From: Hornefia porci
Lineage (GTDB): Bacteria > Bacillota > Clostridia > Peptostreptococcales > Anaerovoracaceae
Assembly (NCBI RefSeq): GCF_001940235.1
Contig: NZ_MJIE01000001.1
Coordinates: 1,488,001 to 1,552,000, forward strand
Reading direction: 5' to 3'
DNA length: 64,000 bases
Shown: positions 34,128-42,695 of the stretch, piece by piece
How positions within the stretch are numbered: the first letter of the stretch is position 1
Layout: each line of letters starts with the position of its first letter
Translations under genes and position numbers: made by a program
The notes under the pieces: generated by a model
Database searches by the model: none
What the model saw: only the letters and a program-made list of their open reading frames with translations
Told to the model about the DNA's origin: nothing

Positions 34128-34176
34128 TAAAACAGCCGAAGACCGGCTCTCCGGTTACGGAGCGCCGGTCTTCGGC
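34128..34176 (-). terminator. lon terminator, used as intron insertion site
   Basis: GCCGAAGACCGGC and GCCGGTCTTCGGC form a perfect 13-bp stem, followed on the minus strand by TGTTTTA. The intron begins at the next base. Confidence 0.9.
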
Positions 34177-34190
34177 AAAGCAATCGGCGG

Positions 34191-36575
34191 TCACAGTATC
34201 TCCGCCTTCTGCAGAACCTCTTTCACCTCGGAAACAGGGATGATCTCCAGCTTATCCTTTGCCTCCTGCGGAACGTCCTCCAGATCATTCACATTTTCCG
34301 CCGGAATGAACACCGTCTCAACTCCGGCGCGCTGCGCCGCCATCAGTTTTTCAGTCAGTCCGCCGATCGGCGTGACGACGCCGCGCAGCGAAACCTCGCC
34401 GGTCATCGCAAGCTTCGGACTGACCGCGTTCCCGGTAACAAGCGACGCCAGCGCCGTTGTCAGGGTAATGCCCGCCGACGGTCCGTCCTTGGGAACCGCA
34501 CCTGCCGGGACATGAACGTGCAGATCATTTTCCTCAAACAGTTTTTCCTTATCGGGGAACAGCGATTTCACAAGGCTGACGGCGATCTGCACAGACTCCT
34601 TCATGACGTCTCCCAGCTGACCGGTAATCACAACCTTGCCATTTCCCTTTGTAAACAAAGTCTCAATGAACAGAATCTCTCCTCCGGCACTGGTCCACGC
34701 CAGACCCGTAACGATTCCGGGCTTTTTCTCCGCCAGCACATGATCATGGGAGATAGGCGTCATATCCAGATATCTGCGCAGATCCTCCACTGCGACGACG
34801 ACTCCCGATCCCGCCGCATCGTCGGAAGATACCTCTCCTTTTGCATCGGCCTCCTGCGAAACTGCACCTTTATCTTCGCAGCCGTCTGTGATACCGGCGG
34901 TCATGCTGCCGGCAGCCTCGGTACGGTTCTTCACGATTTCCACCGCCGCCACACGGCACAAAGTATCCAGCCGTTTCTTCAGCCCGCGGACGCCGGACTC
35001 AGCCGTGTAATCGTCGATAATCGTCCTCAGCACATCGTCACTGATCTTCAGATCCTCCGGGCGGATTCCCATGGATTCCATCGCCTTCGGCAGAAGATGC
35101 CGCCGCGCGATCTGAAATTTATCCGCCGCGGTGTATCCCGGAAAACGAATGACTTCCATTCGGTTCAGCAGCGGCTCCGGAATCGTATCCAGCGTATTGG
35201 CCGTACAGATGAAGAACACGTCGGACAGGTCATAAGGCACGTTCATATAATGGTCGGTGAAGGTACTGTTCTGCTCCGGATCCAGCACCTCCAGGAGCGC
35301 CGACGCCGGATCGCCGTTATACGATTCTCCCAGCTTGTCCACCTCATCCAGAACCATGACCGGATTGGAAACGCCGCTTTTGGCGATGCCGTCCATAATT
35401 CTGCCGGGCATCGCGCCGATGTAGGTCCGTCGATGTCCGCGGATATCAGCCTCGTCCCGCACTCCGCCGAGGCTGACACGCACGTATTTTCTGTGGAGCG
35501 CCCGGGCGATGCTTTGTCCGATGCTGGTTTTGCCTGTGCCGGGAGCGCCGACGAAACAAAGGATCGAGCCGGACTGCTTCTTCTGCAGATCCATAACTGC
35601 AATCTGCTGAATGATACGGTCCTTGACCCTCTTCATGCCGAAGTGATCCTCGTCCAGAATCTCCTGCGCCTCGCTGATGCGTATCGTCTCCGCCGGCTCC
35701 TTTTTCCAGGACAGGCCGGTGACAAAATCGAGATAATCATACAGCATTCCGGATTCCGCGCTGTTCTGATTTTCCTGCTTCAGACGGTTCAGCACCTTTT
35801 CCGCCTCCCGGCGGGCGTCCGGATTCATACCGGATTCCTCGATCTTCAGTTCAAACCGCCTCGCGTCGCTGACGTTCTCCGGATGCATCTCATCCAGCTG
35901 TTTCTGCAGATAATCCATCTGCTTCCGGATGGCGTTCTCCCGATAAGCCTTACGATAGTCCTGCTCCTGTTCGTTCTCCGCCTCAGTCGTCAGCCGGGCG
36001 ATTTCGATATATTCATACATTCCCTTTTCAATCAGGTCGTTTCTGGCCGACTTGCTGTCTGTCGCCAGAATCGCGTATTTGTCCTCCGGCGGATTGCCCA
36101 TCCACTGGGACATTCCTGCGGCGATTTCGTTCAGATTCCGCCACTGCATGATGTAATTGCGGGCGATGGGTCCCCACTGGAAGCCGGAGGTGTAGGCGAT
36201 CAACGCCGCCTTCAGTTTTTCCAGACGCTCGTGTTCATCCTCCGGATCCGTATCGCTGATATCCGCCCGCGGCGTAACGTTCAGCTCAATTCTTTGTTCC
36301 TCGCCGATCCTCACCGAATCCACGTTCACCCTCGCCGTGGTCTCCACAATCAGATATCCGTTGGGGTTTACTTCCTTTATGACGCCGGAAACGCCGATGG
36401 GATAGAAGCTGTCCGCAGTCAGTTCCTCCCGGCTCTCTTCTCTTTTCTGCACCAGGAAGATAACGTGCTCGCCCTCCTCCGGACTCCTGCCCGCCAGCTG
36501 TGTGAACCGGTCGGTCTGAAAGAGGATACGCGCCTCCGGTACGACAATAACGTTATATACAGGTACTACAAACAT
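34191..36575 (-). CDS. lon: ATP-dependent protease Lon
   Basis: 794 residues from ATG 36575 (MFVVPVYNVIVVPEARI), chosen because GGAGG lies 8 nt upstream. The N-terminal substrate domain (1-190) and coiled region precede an AAA+ module with Walker A GAPGTGKTS (about 340) and Walker B VMVLDEVDK (about 405). The serine protease domain has catalytic Ser in KDGPSAGIT (about 698) and Lys in GGLTEKLMAAQ (about 742). Between the AAA+ and protease domains (about 550-590) is an extra Ala/Gly/Asp-rich stretch (AAGSMTAGITDGCEDKGAV and following). A CIRCE element upstream predicts HrcA heat-shock control. The terminator is followed directly by a group IIC intron. Confidence 0.95.
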   Translation of the reverse strand: MFVVPVYNVIVVPEARILFQTDRFTQLAGRSPEEGEHVIFLVQKREESREELTADSFYPIGVSGVIKEVNPNGYLIVETTARVNVDSVRIGEEQRIELNVTPRADISDTDPEDEHERLEKLKAALIAYTSGFQWGPIARNYIMQWRNLNEIAAGMSQWMGNPPEDKYAILATDSKSARNDLIEKGMYEYIEIARLTTEAENEQEQDYRKAYRENAIRKQMDYLQKQLDEMHPENVSDARRFELKIEESGMNPDARREAEKVLNRLKQENQNSAESGMLYDYLDFVTGLSWKKEPAETIRISEAQEILDEDHFGMKRVKDRIIQQIAVMDLQKKQSGSILCFVGAPGTGKTSIGQSIARALHRKYVRVSLGGVRDEADIRGHRRTYIGAMPGRIMDGIAKSGVSNPVMVLDEVDKLGESYNGDPASALLEVLDPEQNSTFTDHYMNVPYDLSDVFFICTANTLDTIPEPLLNRMEVIRFPGYTAADKFQIARRHLLPKAMESMGIRPEDLKISDDVLRTIIDDYTAESGVRGLKKRLDTLCRVAAVEIVKNRTEAAGSMTAGITDGCEDKGAVSQEADAKGEVSSDDAAGSGVVVAVEDLRRYLDMTPISHDHVLAEKKPGIVTGLAWTSAGGEILFIETLFTKGNGKVVITGQLGDVMKESVQIAVSLVKSLFPDKEKLFEENDLHVHVPAGAVPKDGPSAGITLTTALASLVTGNAVSPKLAMTGEVSLRGVVTPIGGLTEKLMAAQRAGVETVFIPAENVNDLEDVPQEAKDKLEIIPVSEVKEVLQKAEIL

Positions 36576-36646
36576 CCTAATTACCTCCATTTGTTCAATC
36601 TCTAATGTAATTTCCCGGATGGTTCCATCCGATGCTTTTGCCTTTG

Positions 36647-36673
36647 TTAGCACTCATACCCATTGAGTGCCAG
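36647..36673. promoter_or_regulatory. CIRCE operator (HrcA-binding site)
   Basis: TTAGCACTC-N9-GAGTGCCAG matches the CIRCE consensus TTAGCACTC-N9-GAGTGCTAA at 16 of 18 positions. It lies about 70 bp before the lon start and about 35 bp before the divergent promoter at 36708. Confidence 0.88.
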
Positions 36674-36707
36674 TATCAAACAGAAAATTTTCCGCCGGGT
36701 GAATTCA

Positions 36708-36736
36708 TTGACATTCGCCGGTGCGGAATTTATAAT
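36708..36736 (+). promoter_or_regulatory. Consensus promoter of the flavodoxin-like gene
   Basis: TTGACA, 17-bp spacer, TATAAT, a perfect vegetative promoter. The expected start falls at 36743-36744, on the ATG of the next gene. Confidence 0.88.
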
Positions 36737-36743
36737 ATTTCAC

Positions 36744-37328
36744 ATGAGTAGAAAAGTATGCATATTGAAGGGCAGTCCGCGCCCTGAGGGAAACACCAAC
36801 AGCCTTCTGAAGCCGGTCATCAGCGAGCTGTCCCTGTCAGGCGCTGAATGTGAAGAATTTAATCTGTATGACATGAACATCCGTCCCTGTCTCGCCTGCC
36901 GCGGGTGCCAGAAGAACTGGTCCGCACCCGCCTGCGTTCTGAACGACGACATGGACGGGATTTTCAGTTCTATGCTTTCAAGCAAACTGATTCTGCTGGC
37001 CACGCCGATCTACGTCTGGTACTGCACCGCCCCGATGAAGGCCTGTCTGGACCGGGCTGCCTACGCTCTGAACAAATATTACGGCGATGAAAAAGGCCCG
37101 TCGCTGTGGGCAGGTAAGAAAATCGCCTTAATCTCCACCTGCGGTTATCGGCCGGAAAAGGGCACGGATCTTCTGGAGGAAGGTCTGAAAAGATACTGCA
37201 GGCATTCCGACCTGCAGTATCTTGGAAAAATCGCCGAGCGTCACCTCGGATATAACGTGGAATTCATGGATGCAGAGAAGGAGCAGCGCGCCAGAGATTT
37301 CGGCCGCCGGCTTTTGCGGGAGCTCTGA
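36744..37328 (+). CDS. Flavodoxin-fold NAD(P)H-dependent oxidoreductase
   Basis: 194 residues. MSRKVCILKGSPRPEGNTNSLL is the FMN phosphate-binding loop of the NADPH-dependent FMN reductase/iron-sulfur flavoprotein family. CLACRGCQKNWSAPACVLNDDM provides a Cys-rich segment (CxxCxxC....C) and ATPIYVWYCTAPMKACLDR is the second conserved FMN region. The Cys set could ligate an iron-sulfur cluster or be redox-active. There is no ribosome-binding site: the -10 ends 7 bp before ATG 36744, so the transcript is probably leaderless. The 3' end is partly duplicated downstream. Substrate unknown. Confidence 0.83.
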   Translation: MSRKVCILKGSPRPEGNTNSLLKPVISELSLSGAECEEFNLYDMNIRPCLACRGCQKNWSAPACVLNDDMDGIFSSMLSSKLILLATPIYVWYCTAPMKACLDRAAYALNKYYGDEKGPSLWAGKKIALISTCGYRPEKGTDLLEEGLKRYCRHSDLQYLGKIAERHLGYNVEFMDAEKEQRARDFGRRLLREL

Positions 37329-37380
37329 AAGGATCCGCGCGCCGGGACTTTCGGCCGCCGGCTTCTGCGGGAGCTCTGAA
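37286..37380 (+). repeat. 44-bp tandem duplication of the flavodoxin gene 3' end
   Basis: 37286-37329 and 37337-37380 both read GCGCGCC..TTTCGGCCGCCGGCTT(T/C)TGCGGGAGCTCTGAA, separated by 7 bp. The second copy is outside the frame and reaches the ppk stop. Confidence 0.9.
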
Positions 37381-37383
37381 GCG

Positions 37384-39498
37384 TCAGATTGACAGCCAGC
37401 GCCGGAACCTCTCCAGCAGTCCCGTTCTCCGGGATTCCGCCGGTTCTGCCGGTCTTGCGGCAACCTGCGGGATCCGGTGAATCGACTGTTTCATAAATTC
37501 ATCCTGACTGCTGAACCCGCCGCTTTCACTTTCATCCTGCAGCTCCGTCTGCAGAATCCACAAAAGCTGCTGACGGATGTCCGGGTCGTGAACCGGGCAG
37601 GCCACCTCCACGCGCCGCCGCAGATTCCGGGTCATCAGGTCCGCAGAGGAAATATACAGCTTCGCCTCTTCGCCGCGCCCGAAGCAGTAAATCCGGGCGT
37701 GCTCCAGATACCTTCCGACGATCCTCTTCACGTGAATATTTTCTGTATATCCGGCCACCTCCGGGCAGATACAGCAGATCCCCCGGATGATCAGATGAAT
37801 TTCCACACCGGCGTCCGACGCCTTCTGAAGCCGGTCGATCACATGCCTTTCCGTTACCGCGTTGGCTTTGATGCAGATATAGCCGTCGCTTCCCTTTTCC
37901 GTTTCCTCGTCGATATGCTTCAGCACCGTTGTCCGGATGCCGGCCGGCGCCACCAGCAGTTCTTTGTACGATCCCTCCAGATTATTCACGAGCATGTTGC
38001 GGAAAAAGGCGACGCCGTCCTCGCCGATCTCCCGGGAGGCCGTCATCAGCGACAGATCCGTGTACTGCGCGTTTGTCTTTTCATTATAATTACCGGTGCC
38101 GACCTGCGTAATGTAACGCAGACGCCCCCGCTCCTTCAGCGTAATCAGGCAGACCTTGCTGTGGCATTTATAGTTTTCGACACCGTAAATCACCTCGCAG
38201 CCCGCCTCCTCCATCATCCTCGACCATGCGATGTTGTTCGCCTCATCGAACCGGGCGCGGAGCTCCATCATCACCAGAACCTCTTTCCCGTTTTCCGCGG
38301 CACGGCACAGAATCCGGGCGATCCTGGATGTGGACGCCAGACGGTAGATCGTGATTTTAATCGAAAGCACATCCTCCCTGTCCGCGGCTTCGTTCAGCAG
38401 CTCCAGGAACGGCTCCACCGTGTCGAAGGGGAAGAAGAGAAGCCTGTCTCCCGCTGCTACCTGATTCATGATACTCCGTCCCTTCGCCAGGCTTTCCGGC
38501 CAGCGGGGAGTATACTCCGGGTACAAAAGCGGGGTCGTCAGGCTTTCCGGAAGTTCACTGATCAGCTGAAACACATATTTCATGTTCAGGGGCGTCTCAT
38601 CCCGGTAGACCTGACGGTTCCGGACGCGGATACGCCGGGTGAGCTTTTCAAAAAACTCCGGGCTGATCTCCCTGTCGATTTCCAGCCGCATGATATCAAG
38701 GCTGCGGCGCTTTTTCAGCAGAGTACTGACACGGTTACGGAAATCGGATTCCTCGTCCTCAAATTTATCGTCGTCGAACTGGATATCCGCGTTTCTGGTC
38801 GCGCAGATCGTACAGCATTCATCGACATCATAGCGCCCGAACAGCTCCGTCGCGAAATGCGTGAGAATCGTCTCAATCCGGATATAACGGCCCTTCCCGG
38901 CGTCCCCTTCTGCAGGAATCAGATACGCCGGCAGCGACTCCGGAATCGGAATAAATCCGAGCGACGCCTTCCCTCCGCCGTTCTTCAGCAGCGCCGTAAC
39001 GTACAGGGCTTTGTTCACAAAATGAGGAATGGGATGATGGGATCCCACAACCTGGGGCGAAATCACAGGATAGATGAACTGCCGGAAGTATGTCCCGATC
39101 CGCGACTGCTCTTCCTCGGTCAGTTCCTCATAAGTCAGATCCCGAATCGAATACCGCTCCAGCGTATCCTGTACCGACCGCCAGACCTCCTGCTTTCTGC
39201 GGATCAGGCCGGGAATGGTCTTGTAAATTTCCTTCAGCTGTTTCCCCGGCGTCATTCCGCTCTTGTTATCAATTTCATCCGGAGAAACTATGGAAAGGTC
39301 GAACAGACTTCCCACCCGCACCATAAAAAATTCGTCCAGATTGCTGGAGAAAATCGAGACGAATTTCAGTCGCTCCAGAGCCGGAACGGTTTCCCGCGCG
39401 CCCTCCTCAAGCACTCTCCGGTTAAAGTCCAGCCAGCTCAGCTCCCGGTTCTGTGTATAGGCGTAATTGTATTTCTCTACTTCAGAATTCTTTTGCAC
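37384..39498 (-). CDS. ppk1: Polyphosphate kinase 1
   Basis: 704 residues, the normal PPK1 length. It makes polyphosphate from ATP through a phosphohistidine. NRELSWLDFNRRVLEEG at the N-terminus and SSNLDEFFMVRVG are PPK1 signatures. ENYKCHSKVCLIT contains the autophosphorylated His (about 440), and HARIYCFGRGEEAKLYISSADLMTRN the second histidine/phospholipase D-like motif. The start is GTG 39498 with GGGAGGG 6 nt upstream. It overlaps the 3' end of the exopolyphosphatase gene by 22 nt, so synthesis and degradation enzymes are co-translated. Membrane-associated cytoplasmic enzyme in other bacteria. Confidence 0.93.
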   Translation of the reverse strand: MQKNSEVEKYNYAYTQNRELSWLDFNRRVLEEGARETVPALERLKFVSIFSSNLDEFFMVRVGSLFDLSIVSPDEIDNKSGMTPGKQLKEIYKTIPGLIRRKQEVWRSVQDTLERYSIRDLTYEELTEEEQSRIGTYFRQFIYPVISPQVVGSHHPIPHFVNKALYVTALLKNGGGKASLGFIPIPESLPAYLIPAEGDAGKGRYIRIETILTHFATELFGRYDVDECCTICATRNADIQFDDDKFEDEESDFRNRVSTLLKKRRSLDIMRLEIDREISPEFFEKLTRRIRVRNRQVYRDETPLNMKYVFQLISELPESLTTPLLYPEYTPRWPESLAKGRSIMNQVAAGDRLLFFPFDTVEPFLELLNEAADREDVLSIKITIYRLASTSRIARILCRAAENGKEVLVMMELRARFDEANNIAWSRMMEEAGCEVIYGVENYKCHSKVCLITLKERGRLRYITQVGTGNYNEKTNAQYTDLSLMTASREIGEDGVAFFRNMLVNNLEGSYKELLVAPAGIRTTVLKHIDEETEKGSDGYICIKANAVTERHVIDRLQKASDAGVEIHLIIRGICCICPEVAGYTENIHVKRIVGRYLEHARIYCFGRGEEAKLYISSADLMTRNLRRRVEVACPVHDPDIRQQLLWILQTELQDESESGGFSSQDEFMKQSIHRIPQVAARPAEPAESRRTGLLERFRRWLSI

Positions 39499-40370
39499 AG
39501 GTATCCCTCCCTCACGCCATACCGTCCGATAGCAATCTCTTTAGCGTCGAACCTTTCAACGATATACTGCATGATAAGGTATCCCGGGATCATTGTGTGG
39601 ATCCGCTCGGGCGCAACCTTCAGAATCAGATCTGCCGCATCCTTCTGCTCAGTCAGCAGAGCCTTGCCCACCGCCTCGAAGTGTTTCCGCGTAATCACCC
39701 GGTCCTCTGCCGGCACATCACACACTCTGCGGGCCAGCTTCAGCACGGCGCGTGCGGTTCCTCCTACGCAGATGACCCTTCTGATGTCTTTGTCCCGGAA
39801 CGCAGCGGACGGGATTTTGTTCTCTACCGTTGCCCGGATCCTCGCGATTCCGCGCTCTCCGGGAAGAATCTTGCGGACGCAGTCTTTGTACAGGCGCAGC
39901 GACCCGATCTCATAACTCCCCGACCGATCCACCTTCCCTCCCGCGAAGGTGACGATTTCCGTGCTGGCGCCGCCGATGTCCACAAAGGCCCCGCTGGCGC
40001 ACTCAAACTCCTTCATCGCGCCGACGTATCCGTAGTACGCCTCCTCCTTGCCTGAAAGAACCTCGATGGAAAAGCCGGTGAGCTCGCTGATCCGCGCCTC
40101 CGCCTCGTCAGTGTTGCTGATGTTCCGCAGAGATGCTGTGGCGAAGACATGTACATTATCGATTTTCAGGCTTTCCAGCATGAATTTGAACTGCAGCAGT
40201 CCCACCGCCGCGCAGGACATACCCTCGTCGGTGAGGCGTCCGTCCTCCACATAGCCGGCCAGACTGGCCATCACTTTTTCCTTAAACAAAATCTCAAACC
40301 CGGAATCCGTCACATCATAGACGGTGAGACGCATGGAGTTTGAGCCGATATCGATAATTGCCTGATTCAT
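39477..40370 (-). CDS. ppx: Exopolyphosphatase / GppA-family phosphatase
   Basis: 297 residues from ATG 40370 (GGAGG 7 nt upstream). The actin-like ATPase fold shows phosphate loop 1 IIDIGSNSMRLTVYD, FATASLRNISN, GKEEAYYGYVGA with the catalytic Glu, and loop 2 FVDIGGASTEIV. It lacks the C-terminal HD-like extension of long Ppx proteins, so it is the short form. It would release phosphate from polyphosphate or hydrolyse pppGpp. First gene of a two-gene operon with ppk1. Confidence 0.88.
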   Translation of the reverse strand: MNQAIIDIGSNSMRLTVYDVTDSGFEILFKEKVMASLAGYVEDGRLTDEGMSCAAVGLLQFKFMLESLKIDNVHVFATASLRNISNTDEAEARISELTGFSIEVLSGKEEAYYGYVGAMKEFECASGAFVDIGGASTEIVTFAGGKVDRSGSYEIGSLRLYKDCVRKILPGERGIARIRATVENKIPSAAFRDKDIRRVICVGGTARAVLKLARRVCDVPAEDRVITRKHFEAVGKALLTEQKDAADLILKVAPERIHTMIPGYLIMQYIVERFDAKEIAIGRYGVREGYLCKRILK

Positions 40371-40618
40371 TGTCATTCCTCCGTTCACTGTGTTTGTCTG
40401 CTCTTATCAATCAGTTTCCCTTTTCTTCCTAAAGAGATTGTAAAACAGGCATGTTAAATTTCCTGTCGGGAGGATGTTAAATTTTTGTAAACAAAAGATG
40501 TCGGACGCGAGGAGGAAGGCTCTGCCACAAAGAAAAAACGCCGAGGCACGAGTGGCACGAACGGCACAGAACAAGACTGGAATCCGCCGGGTCTGGGACA
40601 CCAACCGGACATCTTCGT

Positions 40619-40810
40619 TTACAGGTTGTCCGGATTGAAAAATCTTCTGCCGTCATCCTCAAACAGAGGGTATCCGTTTTCCTTTGTACATTCTCCCTCA
40701 CGCACCCTGGGAATCTCCGCATCAAAATCGATGGCGCAGCATTTCCCCTTCGCTTTCTTGCAATGCGGATATTTCTCGCAGCGGAAAAGATAACATTCCT
40801 TTTTCTCCAT
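40619..40810 (-). CDS. Small cysteine-rich protein
   Basis: 63 residues, MEKKECYLFRCEKYPHCKKA, then GKCCAIDFD. Five Cys within the first 25 residues (C-x4-C-x5-C-x6-CC) suggest a metal site. The tail is acidic. GGTGAGAG lies upstream of the ATG at moderate spacing. I do not recognise a characterised family. A ribosome-binding site plus Cys clustering make it likely real. It lies alone between ppx and the PAP2 gene. Confidence 0.6.
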   Translation of the reverse strand: MEKKECYLFRCEKYPHCKKAKGKCCAIDFDAEIPRVREGECTKENGYPLFEDDGRRFFNPDNL

Positions 40811-40957
40811 AGCACTCTCACCCCCGTACAGGTCATTTTTTTGTTAAATTTCCCCGGTAATTTGCACGCCGGCCGTTCTGTGTGTTATTATATACTCATC
40901 TGTTTACAAAACCAACACAAACCCGTAATACAATAGAGAGCAGGAGAAAATTGTATT

Positions 40958-41641
40958 ATGAATTTACTGAAAAAAAACGATATACAGCATAAGCTCAGGA
41001 TCTCGGCGCCGCTTCTGGTGTTCATGGTATTTTACATGATCTGGTTTTCGGCGCTGGAGCAGAATACCGGCAGTCACTATCATGTAATCTATTCGTCTCT
41101 GGACAGTCTTATCCCGTTCTGCGAATATTTCATCGTGCCGTATTTTTTATGGTTTGCTTTTGTTCCGGCAATTATGATCTATCTTCTGTTTGCAGACGAA
41201 ACGGCCTTTCGGCGGACATCGCTGATTCTGATGGCCGGAATGCTGTTCTTCCTGATCACATCCACCATCTACCCGACGATACTCTATCTTCGTCCGGCTG
41301 AAATGCCGAACGACAACATCTTTTGTCAGATGGTGGTACGCCTGTATCAGACCGACACGCCGACGAACGTCGCGCCGAGCATTCACGTATTCAATACGCT
41401 CGTTGTGCTGGAGGCGCTGCACACCTGCCGCGGCAGGCTGGCGCGGAATCCGCTGGTTCTCATCGCAGCAAACGTGCTTTCGCTTCTCATTGTACTGGCC
41501 ACGATGTTCCTGAAGCAGCACTCTGTTCTGGACGTGCTGTCGGCGTGCATCATGTTCATTGCCATCGTATGGTGTGTGGACCAGTTTGATTTCTATGAGG
41601 TCAGAAAGCCTGCCAGAGTCAGAGATGACATTACCGCATAA
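40958..41641 (+). CDS. PAP2-superfamily membrane phosphatase
   Basis: 227 residues with about six helices. The catalytic pattern of PAP2/lipid phosphatases is present: APSIHVF (phosphate-binding Ser and His, about 145) and KQHSVLDV (second His and Asp, about 187). The first KxxxxxxRP motif is weak, represented by YLRPAEMP. Members dephosphorylate lipid phosphates, including undecaprenyl diphosphate and phosphatidic acid, or form inositol-lipid synthases. It is followed 26 nt later by a glycosyltransferase on the same strand and probably shares its transcript. Confidence 0.78.
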   Translation: MNLLKKNDIQHKLRISAPLLVFMVFYMIWFSALEQNTGSHYHVIYSSLDSLIPFCEYFIVPYFLWFAFVPAIMIYLLFADETAFRRTSLILMAGMLFFLITSTIYPTILYLRPAEMPNDNIFCQMVVRLYQTDTPTNVAPSIHVFNTLVVLEALHTCRGRLARNPLVLIAANVLSLLIVLATMFLKQHSVLDVLSACIMFIAIVWCVDQFDFYEVRKPARVRDDITA

Positions 41642-41667
41642 TCCCCCCGAACGGAAGGAAATTCAGT

Positions 41668-42687
41668 TTGAAAGAAAAAGTAATAACCTTTGCGATCCCC
41701 TGTTTTAACTCGGAAGAATATATGGAAAAGTGTGTCGAATCACTGCTCCCCGGAGGGGAGGACGTCGAAATTATCATCGTGGATGACGGTTCCACAGACC
41801 GCACTGCTGAAATCGCCGACCGATATGCGGCGCGCTATCCGCAGATCGTCCGGGCCATTCATCAGAAAAACGGAGGACACGGCGCCGCGGTGAACACCGG
41901 AATCGCCAACGCGTCCGGCCGGTTCTTCAAGGTCGTCGACAGCGATGACTGGGCAGATTCTGCGAGCTACCGGAAGGTGCTCCGTTTCCTGAAGCTGGTC
42001 ATCGAGCAGAACCAGCCGCTGGATCTGCTGGTCTTCAACTATGTTTATGAAAAGGCGGGAGCATATCACAAAAAAGTCATGCGCCCTGCGGGTCTCCCGA
42101 AGGGCAGGTTTTTCGGCTGGAAGGACGTCGGTCATCTGCAGAAGGCCCACTACATCCTGATGCATTCCATGGTCTACCGGACGGGGCTGCTCCGGGAATG
42201 CGGACTGAAGCTGCCGGAGCACACGTTCTATGTGGATAATATCTTCGCGTTCCAGCCGCTTCCCTTCGTAAAAACCATGTATTATATGGACGTCCCCTTC
42301 TACCGCTACTTCATCGGCCGGGAGGATCAGTCCGTCAACGAGAAAGTCATGATCCGCCGCATCGATCAGCAGATCCGCGTCAACAAAATCATGGTCGAGA
42401 TCTTCTCCACTGCGAAGTTCCCGCATATCAAATGCTTCAAATACATGCGTAACTATCTGGAAATCGTGACCATGATCACTCATACGATTCTTCAGCTGGA
42501 CGGCACCAAAAGAGCCTTCGCCAGGCGGGGAGCTCTGTGGCGGTATATTGAGAAAACCGATCCGGTCATCTATCATTTCCTGCGTCACAGTCTGATGGTC
42601 CGCTGCGTCGGGCTTCCCGGAAAAGTGGGGCATGAGATCGTATGTCGCGGCTACCGCGTGGTTCGTCTGATCTACGGATTCAATTAA
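41668..42687 (+). CDS. Family 2 glycosyltransferase
   Basis: 339 residues starting at TTG 41668, with GGAAGGA 8 nt upstream. FAIPCFNSEEYMEKCVESLL, then IIVDDGSTDRTAEIADRYA and KVVDSDDWAD are the GT-A nucleotide-sugar and metal-binding motifs (DxD-like DSDD near 92). No membrane helix, so probably a cytoplasmic enzyme decorating a polysaccharide or lipid carrier. Linked to the PAP2 gene upstream and convergent with glf, which points to galactofuranose-containing surface glycans. Confidence 0.85.
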   Translation: MKEKVITFAIPCFNSEEYMEKCVESLLPGGEDVEIIIVDDGSTDRTAEIADRYAARYPQIVRAIHQKNGGHGAAVNTGIANASGRFFKVVDSDDWADSASYRKVLRFLKLVIEQNQPLDLLVFNYVYEKAGAYHKKVMRPAGLPKGRFFGWKDVGHLQKAHYILMHSMVYRTGLLRECGLKLPEHTFYVDNIFAFQPLPFVKTMYYMDVPFYRYFIGREDQSVNEKVMIRRIDQQIRVNKIMVEIFSTAKFPHIKCFKYMRNYLEIVTMITHTILQLDGTKRAFARRGALWRYIEKTDPVIYHFLRHSLMVRCVGLPGKVGHEIVCRGYRVVRLIYGFN

Positions 42688-42695
42688 CGTCAGCG

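Noticed and set aside
34512..36605. 697-codon plus-strand open frame opposite lon
   Set aside because: Lon on the minus strand has all catalytic motifs; the antisense frame shows none and lacks a ribosome-binding site.
37477..39915. 812-codon plus-strand open frame opposite ppk1 and ppx
   Set aside because: Shadow frame; the minus-strand genes are unequivocal.
40500..40560. Sixth copy of the TGCCACA hairpin family
   Set aside because: TCTGCCACAAAG..GAGTGGCA shares only five paired bases and lacks the T-rich loop; treated as chance.
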